A DNA stretch of 64,000 nt from Neoechinorhynchus agilis (Eukaryota; Acanthocephala): the NCBI GenBank assembly GCA_051530055.1, contig CM121342.1, positions 2,666,001 through 2,730,000 on the forward strand, read 5' to 3'. The notes under the pieces were generated by a model. That model was not told the origin of the DNA and searched no databases. It saw only the letters and a program-made list of their open reading frames with translations. Of this stretch, positions 31,821-44,444 are shown piece after piece (the stretch's first letter is position 1; every line of letters starts with the position of its first letter). The position numbers and the translations under genes were made by a program.

Positions 31821-31906
31821 TATAAATCTATTTCTGAATCAAACATCGCTAATTGAAACTAAAAATAATGATTTCGACTCAGGTCCCTGTATTTTGTCCT
31901 TTTCCG

Positions 31907-34140
31907 TTCCTCAGCGGCAGTTGCTACCCCCTCCTGGTTTAATAGTGGCGAATTTTATGTTGCTGGCAGGGAATGGCGTCCCAGAGAAGGCATTTACATT
32001 CTCTCCACGGGAATACTGTGACACCGTCCGGTCTACGGCCATCGAGTCGGCAAAGATTGCTCGGCTCTCAGATGTTGGGCGCATTCACAGTATTCAGGGC
32101 ATGGCTATGAGCATTGCGTTCACTTCGGCGTGTCGTGAGTACCTTCCGCCTGATTGCCGACAAACGAGATCATGGCTTTCCGGTGGTTCCACGGTCGCTC
32201 CGCAACGGCAGCGATGGGATGTCGGTACCATAGTTCTCAAGGGCACTCCAATCCTTATTGTCGCGTCGGAGAGAGGGGTACCAACAAAAGCGACTGGGAG
32301 AGCGTTGTGCCAAGCATTCGATTCTCTTGTAGAGACTACCACCAATCGAGTTCGGTTCATCAGGTCACGATAATCTGAAATTAAAGAGTTATGAATTCTT
32401 GCCACTAGCGGTGAGTCCCAAACTGATTGTTTGCGACCATTGACGGGTACCTGCACGCTGTCTGAATCTCCAGACCAAAGATTAAGCGCCTCCACGAAAT
32501 CTTCATCCAAAGTGTAATTTTCGCCAATAAATGAATGAACTATTCTGCGGCTTGCTTCATACGATCCCAAATAAGCTGGCAGAGAAATATCGGCTGCTTT
32601 TCGGATACGCAAACCGCCGGGCGACACAGGCAAAGACGCTTGACGCCAGGCTTCGTTCGACAACTGAGTATTTAAAATCTTCTGTCTAATTTTGCCAGCT
32701 TATTCTTTGTCTAAAAACGGTGCTCTGCGTAGCTTATACAGCAGTTTTGGAATGAAGAGGGTGTTTTAATCAGGAACAGAGCCTCGTGTGAAGATAATTC
32801 GTCAACTCGTTCACACAGCACCGAAAGTTGCGGTTGAAGATTGGAAAATCTTTCACGATAGTTTGCCTCGTCTAACTACGTTCATCACAACAATCTCGCA
32901 TTTCTCAGCATTCAATACAATGCCAATTTCCGTAGTCTCCTTCACGAGTGTCTCCAAATCGTTCAGTACTTCGGAGGGGTAACCTCCGAGCGTGGCATCG
33001 TCCAGGTACCAGCCATTAAAGCTGGACTGGAGAGAATGTGCTACGGGATTGACTGCAAGTGAGTAGGCTGTTGAGCCCAAGGAATCCTCCTTGTTGAACT
33101 ACCCTTTCTGACAACAAAACGTGTTTATTGAACAACAAGGGAGTTGAAATCCCATTAATCACTAAAGAAATATCAAAATGCTTCTGGTGCGTGATCTCTA
33201 ACTACTTCGAGTAAATCTGCACGGTAAACTGTGTTGAAAGCATTTTTGAAATCGCATTTCAAGATCACGCACAGCTTTGAGTTTCCGGTGATGAACGTGC
33301 GGAGTGATTGAACGATCGCCTCTGCGCCACAGGGTGTACAGCAGCCTAAATGGGTGGGGCGAAGCAGTATCCCTACTTTTTCCAAGATCCTTTTATTTTA
33401 AATTTTTGCTGTTAAGCGGCGCAGAGTTGTTCTAATTGCAATGGGACGAATCCCACCTTCCTTTTTTGCGAAGGCACACAAAGATGCGCAGAAATATAAC
33501 TCCATTGCTTTCGGAATCAACTCTTCCCTTGCAAATTTGTCGACTATACGTGCCAATGCATTTTCAAGGGAGTGAGCAGCGTCGCCTACCGAAAAGGAAG
33601 TCATATCTTTTAGGTGTTGGGGCCGGAGCCCGTCAAACCCATGAGCTGATACGTAAGCAAAAAATAAGATTGCCATTTTCACTTCTGATTTATATGATAG
33701 AAAATCTGAGAATGCATCAAAGGACGAGGATTCGTCGAAATACTGCCGACCGCCGTCACTCGGATGTTTGGAGCGAAGAGTTCGTAAAGTTTCGTCGTTA
33801 TCTTTGGCGAGTCTGTCAATTGATGATAAAAGACGAACTGCTCCTCTGACATCTCCGTCTGCGAGCTTCGAAGAAACACGTCCAGCAAGCGACCGATTTG
33901 ATTTTCGGCAATGGTTACGCTCCTGGGCACGCCCCTTCCGTAGCTCGCATTCTGCTTAAAGGCATTGAATAAAATTTTGTTCAGATGAACTTATTCGCTC
34001 TTTTATTTTTTGTGGTCAGAGATCCTTCAGAAGCATCACAGTCTAGGGAATGCGATGCATCCACGGCAACTCTGAGTTATGCTGGATGCAGTCGATCAAT
34101 AGAAAAGTGAATCTCTTTGCGGCCTGATATCGCGCGCCAA
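31907..34140 (-). mobile_element. R2-group-like retrotransposon, near full length (copy F)
   Basis: Inverted, nearly identical copy of 2677-5222, with a single 5' leader. Minus strand: leader 34140-33940; RT pieces 33930-33398 and 33385-33173; W-Y-L-D-D-A near 33010; C-terminal domain 32663-32094 with the zinc knuckle; endonuclease R-P-D...D near 32035-31980 in a shifted frame. It carries the same stops as copy B at equivalent places (after the L-T-A-K-I segment, after P-E-A-F and after the knuckle). Confidence 0.8.
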
Positions 34141-34618
34141 GAATAAAATGCACAAATTGGATTTCTTCTCTATTTAATGTTCGCATTTCGACATTTTAAG
34201 TACTGAGAAACCTCAAAAGCTCTCCTGCAAACAATATCCGTCAATTCCCACAAGAACGGACATTCCCACCCGAACAGACATACAAAAATAGAATATCTGT
34301 GTGTTTATAAGGACCCAAAGGTACATGGTTCTAATTTTTTAAACACAAAGATCAATGAAACGTGTTATTATTGTTCCATTTTTTGGCGATTTGTATAAAA
34401 AAGAAATCAAAAGATAACAAATTCGACCTGTTCTCATTTTCAATTGCCACATTTTAAGTATCTAAGAAACTACCCTTAAGAAATAAAAAGTGCAAAATGA
34501 TATTCGATCACAATGCTCGTAAGGATCATCATCATCGATGCTCAACAAAAAAGCTTGTACATTTTTCTGGCTGAAACCATTTGAGTCTAAAACTGAAGAC
34601 ATACGAATTACTCCATTT
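34141..34618. other. 3' flank of lov-1-like gene, nothing recognised
   Basis: AT-rich. No gene or repeat identified; presumably the 3' UTR and downstream region of the minus-strand gene that stops at 34619. Confidence 0.4.
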
Positions 34619-37600
34619 TTATTTTCGCTTTGTGTGTTTAGTTCGAATTTTGGTTCCAAAATACGAAGTGATTTTGGTGAGTACACGGCCTAGTACTCGT
34701 TCTTCATCGGTGGGTATGTGCGTTTTCCTCACATGAGAAAACTTCTCGATCACATAAGAAATGAGAAAGTTCTGAATAATGATTTGCGAGATGATCCAAA
34801 GTGAAACTATCCAAATCGCAGCTATGATACTATCTTCATTGAACATTTGCACTGAAGTTGAACCTTTCATAACGGACGTGTAAGATGTTACAAATGCATT
34901 ATAGAACGTATTGAAGTGTTTGTTTGAGTGAAATAACCGAATGCCGGAAATGGCGAATACGCTTAGATTTACCATATAAAGAGCGACTAATACTACGAAT
35001 CCCCTAGTTGACTCCCGAATGGTTTCCGTTAATAGAAATGTCTTTGGGTTGAATTTTAGAAGGTTTAATAGTTTAAGAATCGACACGAATATCATGAGAC
35101 CTTGTAGCGAATGAATAACATGGTCATTAAAAGCCATAGCAAAGTAATTGACGAACGCTATGTTCACATCAACGGCGTTATCGTCGTTATAACGTTGAAG
35201 ATATGCCTGAAACCCATGGAATCCGAAATAGCAGAATGAAGTGAGGATTAGGCTTCCGTCTAGCCAATTGGCGAAAGTTGACACATAAGCCCAAACTCCC
35301 CGGTATCCGTATCCTTTTGTAAGACTTGAAAACTGGATGACTTCATTGATAAAATAGGCGAATATTGCGAATCCGTATATGTAATTGGCGAATTCAACCA
35401 CGTTTGGAAGGGCTCTACTCTGCTGCGCGTGAACAGTCGTGTGTATGAGCTGTAGACGTTTTTCCAAATACCCAGTCCTCATAAGTTCGGCACTTAATGT
35501 AAATCCGGTGATAATGTTCGTGTTTGGGTTATAAATGTTTCCATCGACTAAAAGAAGTTGAGTACGATCATCAATCCATTGTCGTTCCGATAGTTCAAGA
35601 AAAGTTCGCTGTCTACTGCACTGTTGTGGAGTATCTTTAGGCGCAAGGACCATCATATAATAGACCGGGATTGATCCGTATTGGTCCGTAAACGTTTTGG
35701 AAGGCCATCCAGGACGTCGAAGAACACGTTTCCATGGCAAGTGCGCACATCGGCAAGGTGCGTATTGTCTGTCCCATCCTGTACAGTTGTAGTTTCCAGA
35801 ATAATAATGATCGAAATTAAGGTGGTCCAAATCGGCCCTGCATACTTTAACCCCTCTACCTTTCGAAAATATTAAATCTCCTAATTTTGTTCCGTTTTGG
35901 TTATGTGACATCTCCCATGGAACGTGATTGCATTGAAATCGCTTTATTCGCACTTGCCTAACTCTTACGTTCTTTAGAACATGGAAAGGCTCCAATGGAA
36001 CTTGAGCCAAATTACACGCAGATTGAGCCGTGTTCAGAGTGTTATTGTCTGGCACGTCGCACCAATAGTCAAGACGAGTTTGAAATAATTTTTTCTCTAA
36101 TACGTCGCCGACCCATAGAAAAGCTTCTCTTATATTCTTAGCATTCTGAAATCCTCCTTCAGATGTGAGAAACTCCCGTATTGTCGTATGAGTCGAATGA
36201 AACGAACGAACGTTCTCCATTCCTCGCAACGAAATAATTATGACTAAAATGAGGAAAAGCATGTAGCCAATCAGGTCACGAATTGCTTCTATCAAACTAT
36301 TTTCCAGCATTCGCTCACGTATATTGGCTTCGGCGAGTTGTTTTGCCTTTTCACTGATTTGAACACTCTGCATTTCTACTGCTGACGATGTGAGGTGACC
36401 CATCTGACCAAAAACACTGGTTGAAATCTGAGGGTTGTAGTTTATTGGAAATGGTATTTGTGGACGGAAATACGTTTCGTCAGTCTTTTTGAGCGTCAAT
36501 GCGTTTAGTATGCATAAAATTAAAATCAGGATTATGCTCAATATCAACGCGAATATTGTCGACACTGCATGGTCTGCTAGAACAAGGAATAGTTGAACGT
36601 AGTTAAGGTTCTCTGCTCCAACAAGAATATATAAACATAAAAGAACACATGATACAATTAAAAAGAATTGAACGATAAGATTAAATACTTTAAACACGTT
36701 GATTAGTCGTCTAGATCGTACTATGGCTCCCGTCTTCGGTCTAAGAGTGCTGTTCGTATTTATGTTCATATTTTTAGATGTGCTTTCGTCAGTAAGAGTC
36801 GTGGTCGATTCGTCGGAATCAGAATATTCTTGAGGTACCAATTACCGTCCGATTATATGTATTTAACCTAATTTGTACTTTCAATTTATCTAACCAATGG
36901 AAATTTTAGTCAGTACATTGGAAATTTTTTTGTGGATGTATCACGAACCAATTAAAATTCTAGATTGCATTAAACTTTGAAACCACTTGCCAAAAATATA
37001 TTTAAACTAGAGTTTGTATGGAGTTTTCAAAAATTCATAAATCTTTAATATTGAAATATTTGTTATTAGTGTACTTCTGATCCATGATTCGACTCTTCAT
37101 TGTCATAATTATAGAGCTTTTATAAAAAAAATTTAAATTAACTGATAAACAAAAAAAAGAAAGTTGTTACCCGTAGTTTATTTGGTAAATCGGGCGGTAA
37201 ATTTAATTTTTCTACCGATTCGGCTTGCAAATTACGTTCGTATTTCTTTTCAATCAGAACATTTAGACCAGTTTTGTTCATGATGCTTTCTTCAATGTTG
37301 ATTTCCTCGCCAATAACGTCGAGAAGTTCGTCATTTACTCCTTGATCAACATAAGCTTCATTGAGATCGCTATGGCTTTGTTGTTGCTGTTGAATAAAAC
37401 GGTCAATAAGGTCAGTATTTTCTTCTTTGCGAATGAGAAGATTTAAAAGACCAGGAGATATTCGAGGTTTAGAGTGTAAAGCTCGCATAGAATGGAGATG
37501 CCGACAGAGATTTAGTTGTCGTTTGTACCTTTGATGATCAATGGTGATTGATTGAACAATCAAAGGAATGTCGTCAGCATTAAAAAGAAATTCATCTGGA

Positions 37601-40600
37601 GTTCCGGTTCTCCAAACGGTGATATTACCAGTTTTCCGTTTTCCTACATTATCGTCAACTTGATGAGCTCGATCACCGATGTATTCACATAGCCAGATCA
37701 GCAGGAACGGAACGATGCACATTACTAATCCAACGTAGATTGAGGAACGCAGGATATCATATCGTGCCAAATACCAATTATCCAGCATTCCTGAATCTTC
37801 CGATAGTTTTAGCCAGATTCTAGTTAACGGTGGAGCACTAACGATCCATTTACATAGCGCAAGCTGCATAAGAACCACAAAAAGGATAATTTCGAATCTT
37901 CGTAAGCGCGAGCACCGACTACGCATTTGCTTGCGAAAAATCGATATTACATATTGGTAATGAAAAAGGAGCCAACAAAATCCACTGATGAACAAGTGTC
38001 CAAACGATGTATAGTCTATTTTTTGTGACCGTTCAAACACTCGATTTACAATACCACCTCCTCGTTGAGCACTAAGCCATTCGTATCCACAAAAATAGGA
38101 AGTTCGGTCGTTATAGAAATCGTAAACAATGCAGTGTCGTAGATACCAACTGGGATTAGGACCGGATTCGTCATGCCAGAAATTAATAGCTCTCAAATCA
38201 CCAAGATCGGCGTAACTGGACATGATAAATGTATCAGCGGATCCCCGTTTAAAAATATTGTTTCGTTGATCATGAACGCTTAGGCACCGAGCTACATCTA
38301 TTCTACGAGTCCCAATCAATCGAACATAGATATTGGCTTTTGAAGTAGCGCTGGATTGAAGCCCGGTGAAAGTGGATATTTGGTACAAATAAGGAGCATT
38401 GAAATCGCAATCGGCTACTGGGAACGCGGCTGGTTTTGCAGCATCGGCACGATCTCGAGCCAAAACTGCTGGAAGCACGAATAAATGAAGAGTTATCACA
38501 ATGAGAATATAAGCGATCATCACGTAAAATCCTCTTGATTTCTGAACTTCGTCTATTCGTAATGGTAATCGATTGGCGAATGCAATATAATTGTAGCCTG
38601 TTAGACAAACGCATGTGACATGAGGGGTGTACGCTCGAACTTTTTCTTCTATTGGTTCGTATATTGTTTGATTCCCTAGCTGGACATTGGGTGTATGCTG
38701 CTTTGGAATACCTTGCTGGCATACATTTTGTATTACTGTTTGGTAGAATGTCGCCAAATCAAACGATTGGTGAGCAATGCATGAAGATTCGAAAAGTGTG
38801 AAGTTTACACAACTCAAACTGCTTTCGCATTTTATCCTTGAGATTTTTTTAAAGAGTAGAAAAAAGGCATACATTTTTTTGTTTATGCAATTAAAATATG
38901 GGATTTATCAAGAAACTTTAGAATTGTGGTGATGATATTCACGGTTGTTTATGGGGTGTAAAAATTATAAGAATTTTACTAAATTCAAATATTTCGGCGC
39001 AAAATCTTGTGCTTTTATCAAGGTTCATTGTAAGGTTTTTAACATATGTAAGTACAAGCAACCTTGAAAGAGACACAAGACCGTGCCTTAGAAACAAAAC
39101 GCCATAAACAAGCACTTCTAACTACATAATCCGAAGGATTTTCAATACATTATGAAGAAATAATTGTGTTTTTGTTTGAAGTTAAAAAAATAACTAGTTT
39201 ATAAGTGGGAAAATACAAATAAAATGAGTCGAATGTATGCAAACTTTAGAATCCCTTTTGTCAAAGATTTGCCCCTACAAAAAGTGAATCAATATTTGGT
39301 TTAAATATTCGAAACGCTTTTTTTCTCGATATTACTTGCAGAGCTTGTTAAATATTATCGCTCGTAATTTTTCGGATTAAAAAGAGAGAGAGGTATTGTT
39401 GAGCGAGTGTATCTATTTACTCATTGGACGAAATGCACTAATCCAAGGTACGGACTTCTCAATGGCAATTTTGACGATTAGACATACTTTGGAATTCGTT
39501 TTCGCCTCCACCGTGACTGAATCGATTTGAGAACGTGAATTGGTTCCATTGATTGTGGACGAGAAATAATACCAACTGACGTTCGTGAATTGATTGCGGA
39601 TTTCAAAACAATGATGGCCAATGGTTAGTTTCCCTTGTAAAGTGATACGCCGAACCAATTTCAAATTGCCAAATCGCAATGTAACATGAGAGGCGTATTG
39701 ATTAGTAATGAAACTCATATTGAGTGTATGGAGGTGATCGCAAAGATAGAAATTATGAAATCGAGGTGTTACAACTGGATCTTCCAATGGAACTCGGATC
39801 ATCAACATTCCTTTTGATAGGGGTTTATCAGTTTGCTTTTGGCCAGCATATTCTCTCCTGATGCTCTCGGCTCCTAATAAAGCAAAGATCATTTTCGGCT
39901 TGCTTATTCCATAATCCAATCTGTCGAGTGTAACCAGTTCATTTAAAAATAGAATAAATGTCGCAGGATTCCTAGTCAATTCCGCTCGTGTAAATCCTCT
40001 TAAAACCATAGCAATAACGTCGGATTGAAATTGCGAGCTTCGCATACGAATCACTCGAAAAGTCCGACCCCCATCAAATGCTGTATTGTTGATCATTAAT
40101 TCTGTAATCAATTGATTAGCGATCCCGAGAGCGCTCAACGTGCTATCGATGTCTGAATCCGCGATATTTGAATAAATACCACCCATGTCTCGTTCAAAAC
40201 GTGCCATATTGGCTTCGGCATAGTACCATCTAACATTGTCACTCAATTGTATCAAAGTGGTAGAAATCATTTTACGGATCTCACAACTCCGGATAGTCAT
40301 CAAGTATCGGTTTATCAAGAATCGAGTTGCACTTCCGACAGTTACAGGCGTATTCAGCATTAAACTGAACAGGTTTGCTAGATGCTCTGCGGTGTATTTA
40401 TCATTACAAATATCAAGTTTTATTTTTAACAAAAATGCCGAAAGTTTGTCGTTGATTGCAAGTGCTGATCGGCACGGAGATGAGTACTCGGTGGACTTGG
40501 TTACACACAGCTTCTCTACAGCTCGAACTATGCTTGTCACGCGAAGAACAATCGTTTGCAAGACGGTCTTCCATTCAAATCCTGAGCACTATGATTGGAT

Positions 40601-43172
40601 CGACATTTAAAGTCGACTAAGCGAAAAAAAACCCGTTTTAATGCCCCAAGGATTAACTTCGGACTTTTTGTGCAAGATACAAATTAAAAAATTCAACCAG
40701 TTCCCCAAAACAGGATAAAATTCTGGCATTTCGATCAAATCAAAGCGCTTATCAATCGAGGGTCGTACTGCACACGATGAAGCATTTTGTGCATGTTGTC
40801 ATTAACTTTGTTCAAGTGTTCAAACGATCTACTAAAGAATACCAGAATACGGTTATAGGTTATTATTTCATTATAATTCGGCGGTAGAGATATGAGCTCG
40901 TATATTCGTACAATACTCGGTCGTTCCAAAGAACTAACAATAATTTTTAACGCATAATTCATTGATATATCGCCTATTGGCATCGAAGATAACAATATAT
41001 CATGTTCATCCATGATTCTTATCCCGTCAATTGTTTGTAGCTTTTTTCTGACTGGGGTCGTCAACAATTCCAACTCATTAGCTATCATCGGATGCATGAG
41101 AATTCCACTGTGGACGAAGATACTAACACGTAGAGTCATCTTTACATACATTGATCGGCATTTAAGCCGTAGATTATCCCTCAATGCAGTAACAACTTTC
41201 CTGTCGAATTCACAATATAGAAGGTGGTCGTCGGCTCTTCGAAGCGATCGAACTTGGAATTGAAAATCGGAATGTTCGCCGCATTTGCCTTGTATAGTCA
41301 CGAGACCAGAAAGGGTATTGCGAATCAACATTACTATACTATCATTTTCAAATCATGGATGATATGCTTTTTCAATTTCGTCCGCCGATGACTCGTAACC
41401 AAAAGAGACGGAATATTGCTTAATGGAGTAGGAAACTCATTGATGAATCCCCATATCGGTTGACTGTGTGCAGAAGGGAAAAATAATCAACCGTACTTAA
41501 ATATTAATATAAAACTATTCGATAAAATCGGTGAAAAGCTAATTAAAAGAACTGTACATGGAAAAAGATATATCATCCATAATGCATTCGTTCCCGTCTT
41601 CTGAACCATTATATCCGGTTTACGGGTATCACTCCCTTTGTACTGCTCCGGTATTTCTAGCTGAATCGGACTCCCATGTTGCTGACAAAAAACCCTAACA
41701 ACCGAGAATGGATTTGCGTAGACCATTAGATGGGATTTGACTGTCCACTCACAATGCGGAACCAGACACTCGATTCTGAACATCTCGAGAGGATTGAGAA
41801 TTCTTAAAAATTTCATGTATTCGTAATCAAGGGCAATGCTTGAGTGTTCAATCGACGGTCTAACCCTGACCGCGACAATCACATCACCCGCTTGTTTAAT
41901 ATCAGCCGATTTTACCGTGACTTCAGATTCAGTACTACTCTCCTGCTTCCAGATTCTAAAACTTGAAATATTTTCGATGTCTTTTAATTCAGCCCACATC
42001 CAAGTGATGGTTGGATTTAGTAGTCCTTCAGGTACTTTCATGCTAAATTTAAGGAAGTCGATCTTGACTCGATCAAAGTTTAGCGGAGAACTTAAATTAA
42101 ATTCCTTTCCGGACAACTGAGAACCATCGCGTTGAACAATGGCTGCATCTATGGTCATTTGTTCAGATGGAATAGATATCACGTCATCTGTTAGTGATTT
42201 TTGGACACAGAATCTAACTGCCCGGTTTCCAAAGTTACTTCTACAACTAACAGATTGGTAGATATAGAGTCCTGATGTTAAATTAGTAAGATCAAAAGTG
42301 AAAGATTGTTGATAAACCTGACTTTTGAACGCGAATTCGTATTCACCTGTCATTCGCACAAATCCTTTTCCTCTTAGAAGAAGTGATATTTTTAATTCAC
42401 AAAGCCAATCGACTACTCGGCATCGATGAGGATTCTGCCTCACGAGCAAATGATTATTGAATCGAGCTTTGGCAAATGTTCGAATCTGGTATGCAGGATT
42501 TGCAGCAAAAAAAACCGCGGGAAATGTTGTGCAGCTCGTTGTTCGTACATCAACCTCAAAATGAAACGAGTCTACCAATTGATTATTTGCGAGTAGGGCG
42601 CTAACTATATTATTGTATCCAGCGGAAGCGAAAGCAATCTGTTGCTCCATCCACATTCCGTACCGTAGATTCGCCCAAACAAACTGAATGACTTTGGGAC
42701 TAAACCAACCATTATGTTCAAAAACGCGAGAAAACAATTGGAAATCCGTATCTGCTAGACTGTTCCATTCGCCGGCATTGCTACTTTTAAGAGTATTGTT
42801 CTTAGTTTTGCCGAGCCATACCATAGAGCCAGTGTCAAGAGTCCATGGTCCAATTCTAAGACAAAGTCTATGAAGATTTTGCATGCCTTTCAAATCGCAA
42901 ATGTGTGGATTTTGAGAGTCGTCAAGGCAGAACCGTATTATGTATAAAGTTCCTGGAACATTGAAGTTCGTCTCGGTGTTCTCACCACGAAACGTTCCTG
43001 AGACTGCGACTGCCGCCATTATCTTGAGAGGATTTCCTCCGAGGAATTCGTTTATGTCCACTGATTTAGAACTGCAAACGCTTGTAAACACCGGACTTTC
43101 TAGTATTTCATCACAATAGTCACATTGGACGTGTGAGAAAAACAAACAACCAACTAGAACACTGAGAAGCAT
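34619..43172 (-). CDS. lov-1-like: polycystin-1 / LOV-1-like receptor-channel
   Basis: Minus strand, at least five large exons: 43172 to about 41500, about 41465-40735, about 40580-39419, about 38870-37171 and about 36835-34619. The protein starts with a signal peptide (M-L-L-S-V-L-V-G-C-L-F-F), followed by a Cys-containing ectodomain of about 1100 residues and a GPS-like C-V-C-L-T-G-Y-N before membrane helix 1. A PLAT domain then lies between helix 1 and helices 2-3 (about 38340-38000), followed by helices 4-5 and a six-helix polycystin channel with its large extracellular loop (Y-W-C-D-V-P, N-Y-N-C-T-G-W) and pore region. That gives 11 helices as in polycystin-1. The family acts in ciliated sensory neurons with PKD2. 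Odd points: no mucin or LRR region, a TGA and a frameshift near 41350-41410, and the phase at the 37171/36835 junction does not match cleanly, so the last exon could be a separate PKD2-like gene. Confidence 0.75.
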
Positions 43173-43338
43173 AGTCTACAAGTGCCTGTATTTATGGTGC
43201 TTTGGCTATGCGGAAATGGGCGGTTGTCATGGCGACTGTGCGTGTAAGCCTGTTCCCCTCCAAAATGCTTGACGTGAAATAGCTAAAAAATGTCTTGTTT
43301 ATATAATCTGAATTTTTTTTTGCTTTTTAAAATGGACA

Positions 43339-43736
43339 TTTAGGCGGCTTGTTGTAATGACAATGAAGAAAAGGGCTTCATTTCGGGGGCTTCAGCCGTG
43401 TTAGGGCTTCTTCGGGAATAATAACACGTTTATTTGTTAGTTAACAAAGAAAAGGACCCATGTTTCTTTGGGTTCTCATGAACACCCGAATTCGCAGGAG
43501 AGATTGTGAGGTTGGGGTTTTCCTCCGGTTAATGATATTTTAAAATGTTGATGTCCAAACAGATCTTGAACGTTATTTCGTTCTTGTGATAGAATTGGTG
43601 TTTGTCGATTAGTTTATTTTGGTTGGTTAATTACGAATAAAAAGCTCATACAATTCCCGAAGAAGTCGTAGGACGGCGAAAGCCCCCGAAATAAAGCCTT
43701 TTCTTTATTGCCATTACAACAGCTCGCTTAAGTGTT
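43339..43736. mobile_element. foldback element, about 76-bp terminal inverted repeats
   Basis: 43339-43418 and 43658-43736 are inverted copies with about three quarters identity (shared GGGGGCTT, TTGTTGTAATG, AAGAAAAGG and CTTCTTCGGGA blocks). On the plus strand the right arm reads CCGAAGA, A, then a stem GUCGU with ACGGC, then GAAAG, a degenerate form of the hammerhead-like core. No coding sequence inside. Confidence 0.7.
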
Positions 43737-43739
43737 AAT

Positions 43740-44214
43740 TTTAAAAAAACAAAACTTGATCAATCATGCGGCAAATCAAGTAGTATTTCACAAGACTTTA
43801 AAAACCTAGAAACAAAAGCATAAAGGAAATCGGTGTGATATTGGCACAATAAAGACGTCTAGAAACTATGAGGACGAAAAAATAAGCTAACGTAATTTTG
43901 GAAAAATTGGATGAGATAGAGAAACTTCTCTCAAGAAAATTTTAAATACTAAGATCGTTTTGTATGACGGCGTAGGACCTCGCCAATCAATTGCGCAAGA
44001 GACTCAGACGAATCACTGATGATCCGTGGACAGGAGAATTCCTTCTTGCAACGGTCAATTAAGCGATGATGTGAATGTTTATAAACTATTCAGAATCAAT
44101 AAATTTCCCACTGACATGCCGTAAAATGAATTAAGTTTAATTTTGTATTTAAATCTATAAGCCGTTTAAGTTAGAATTAAACCAATTTTGGGGTGCAAAT
44201 ACACACATTTTTAT
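43740..44214. other. spacer between foldback element and troponin gene
   Basis: No gene or repeat recognised. AT-rich. Confidence 0.4.
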
Positions 44215-44424
44215 TCAATTTTTGCTCATAAAATGTGTAGCCATAGACAACTTTGTTTTCGGATTCAGATGACTATTCGCTAATCGACTTTTTTGTGTCT
44301 TTAAAGAGCTGCCCTTTTTTTCGGAAATATCAAGCAATTTAATACCGAACATTGGTTCGTTCCATTCATCGTGTCTAACCGTTCGCTTACTTGTTTCGGC
44401 TATCTTGCGAATGGCACTACTCAT
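44215..44424 (-). other. small open frame downstream of troponin T, unknown
   Basis: Minus strand, 69 codons from ATG 44424 (M-S-S-A-I-R-K-I-A-E-T-S-K-R). It lies 20 bp downstream of the troponin T stop. Basic, no domain recognised. It may be an alternative last exon or a chance frame in 3' UTR. Confidence 0.25.
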
Positions 44425-44444
44425 GCTGCTAAACTCATTTCTCT

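Larger units (their letters stand above)
31636..31874. repeat. foldback element with head-to-head hammerhead-like motifs
   Basis: Two arms of about 107 bp (31636-31744 and 31768-31874) are inverted copies, separated by 23 bp. Each arm contains one hammerhead-like motif, pointing away from the centre toward the outer ends. Shared blocks include TTTGATTCAGAAATAGATTT at the outer side and TTACAAACAATTGACTGA at the inner side. Confidence 0.8.

Noticed and set aside
41353-41355. TGA (and other stops) read as tryptophan through a variant genetic code
   Set aside because: P-glycoprotein, troponin T, TFIP11 and the polycystin end at normal stops and use TGG for Trp throughout; the premature stops include TAG as well as TGA.
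43655-43700. Calling the 43.66-kb motif a full hammerhead-like copy
   Set aside because: It has a core-like CCGAAGA, a stem and GAAAG, but no palindromic stem III and no convincing stem I, so it is only noted within the foldback element.
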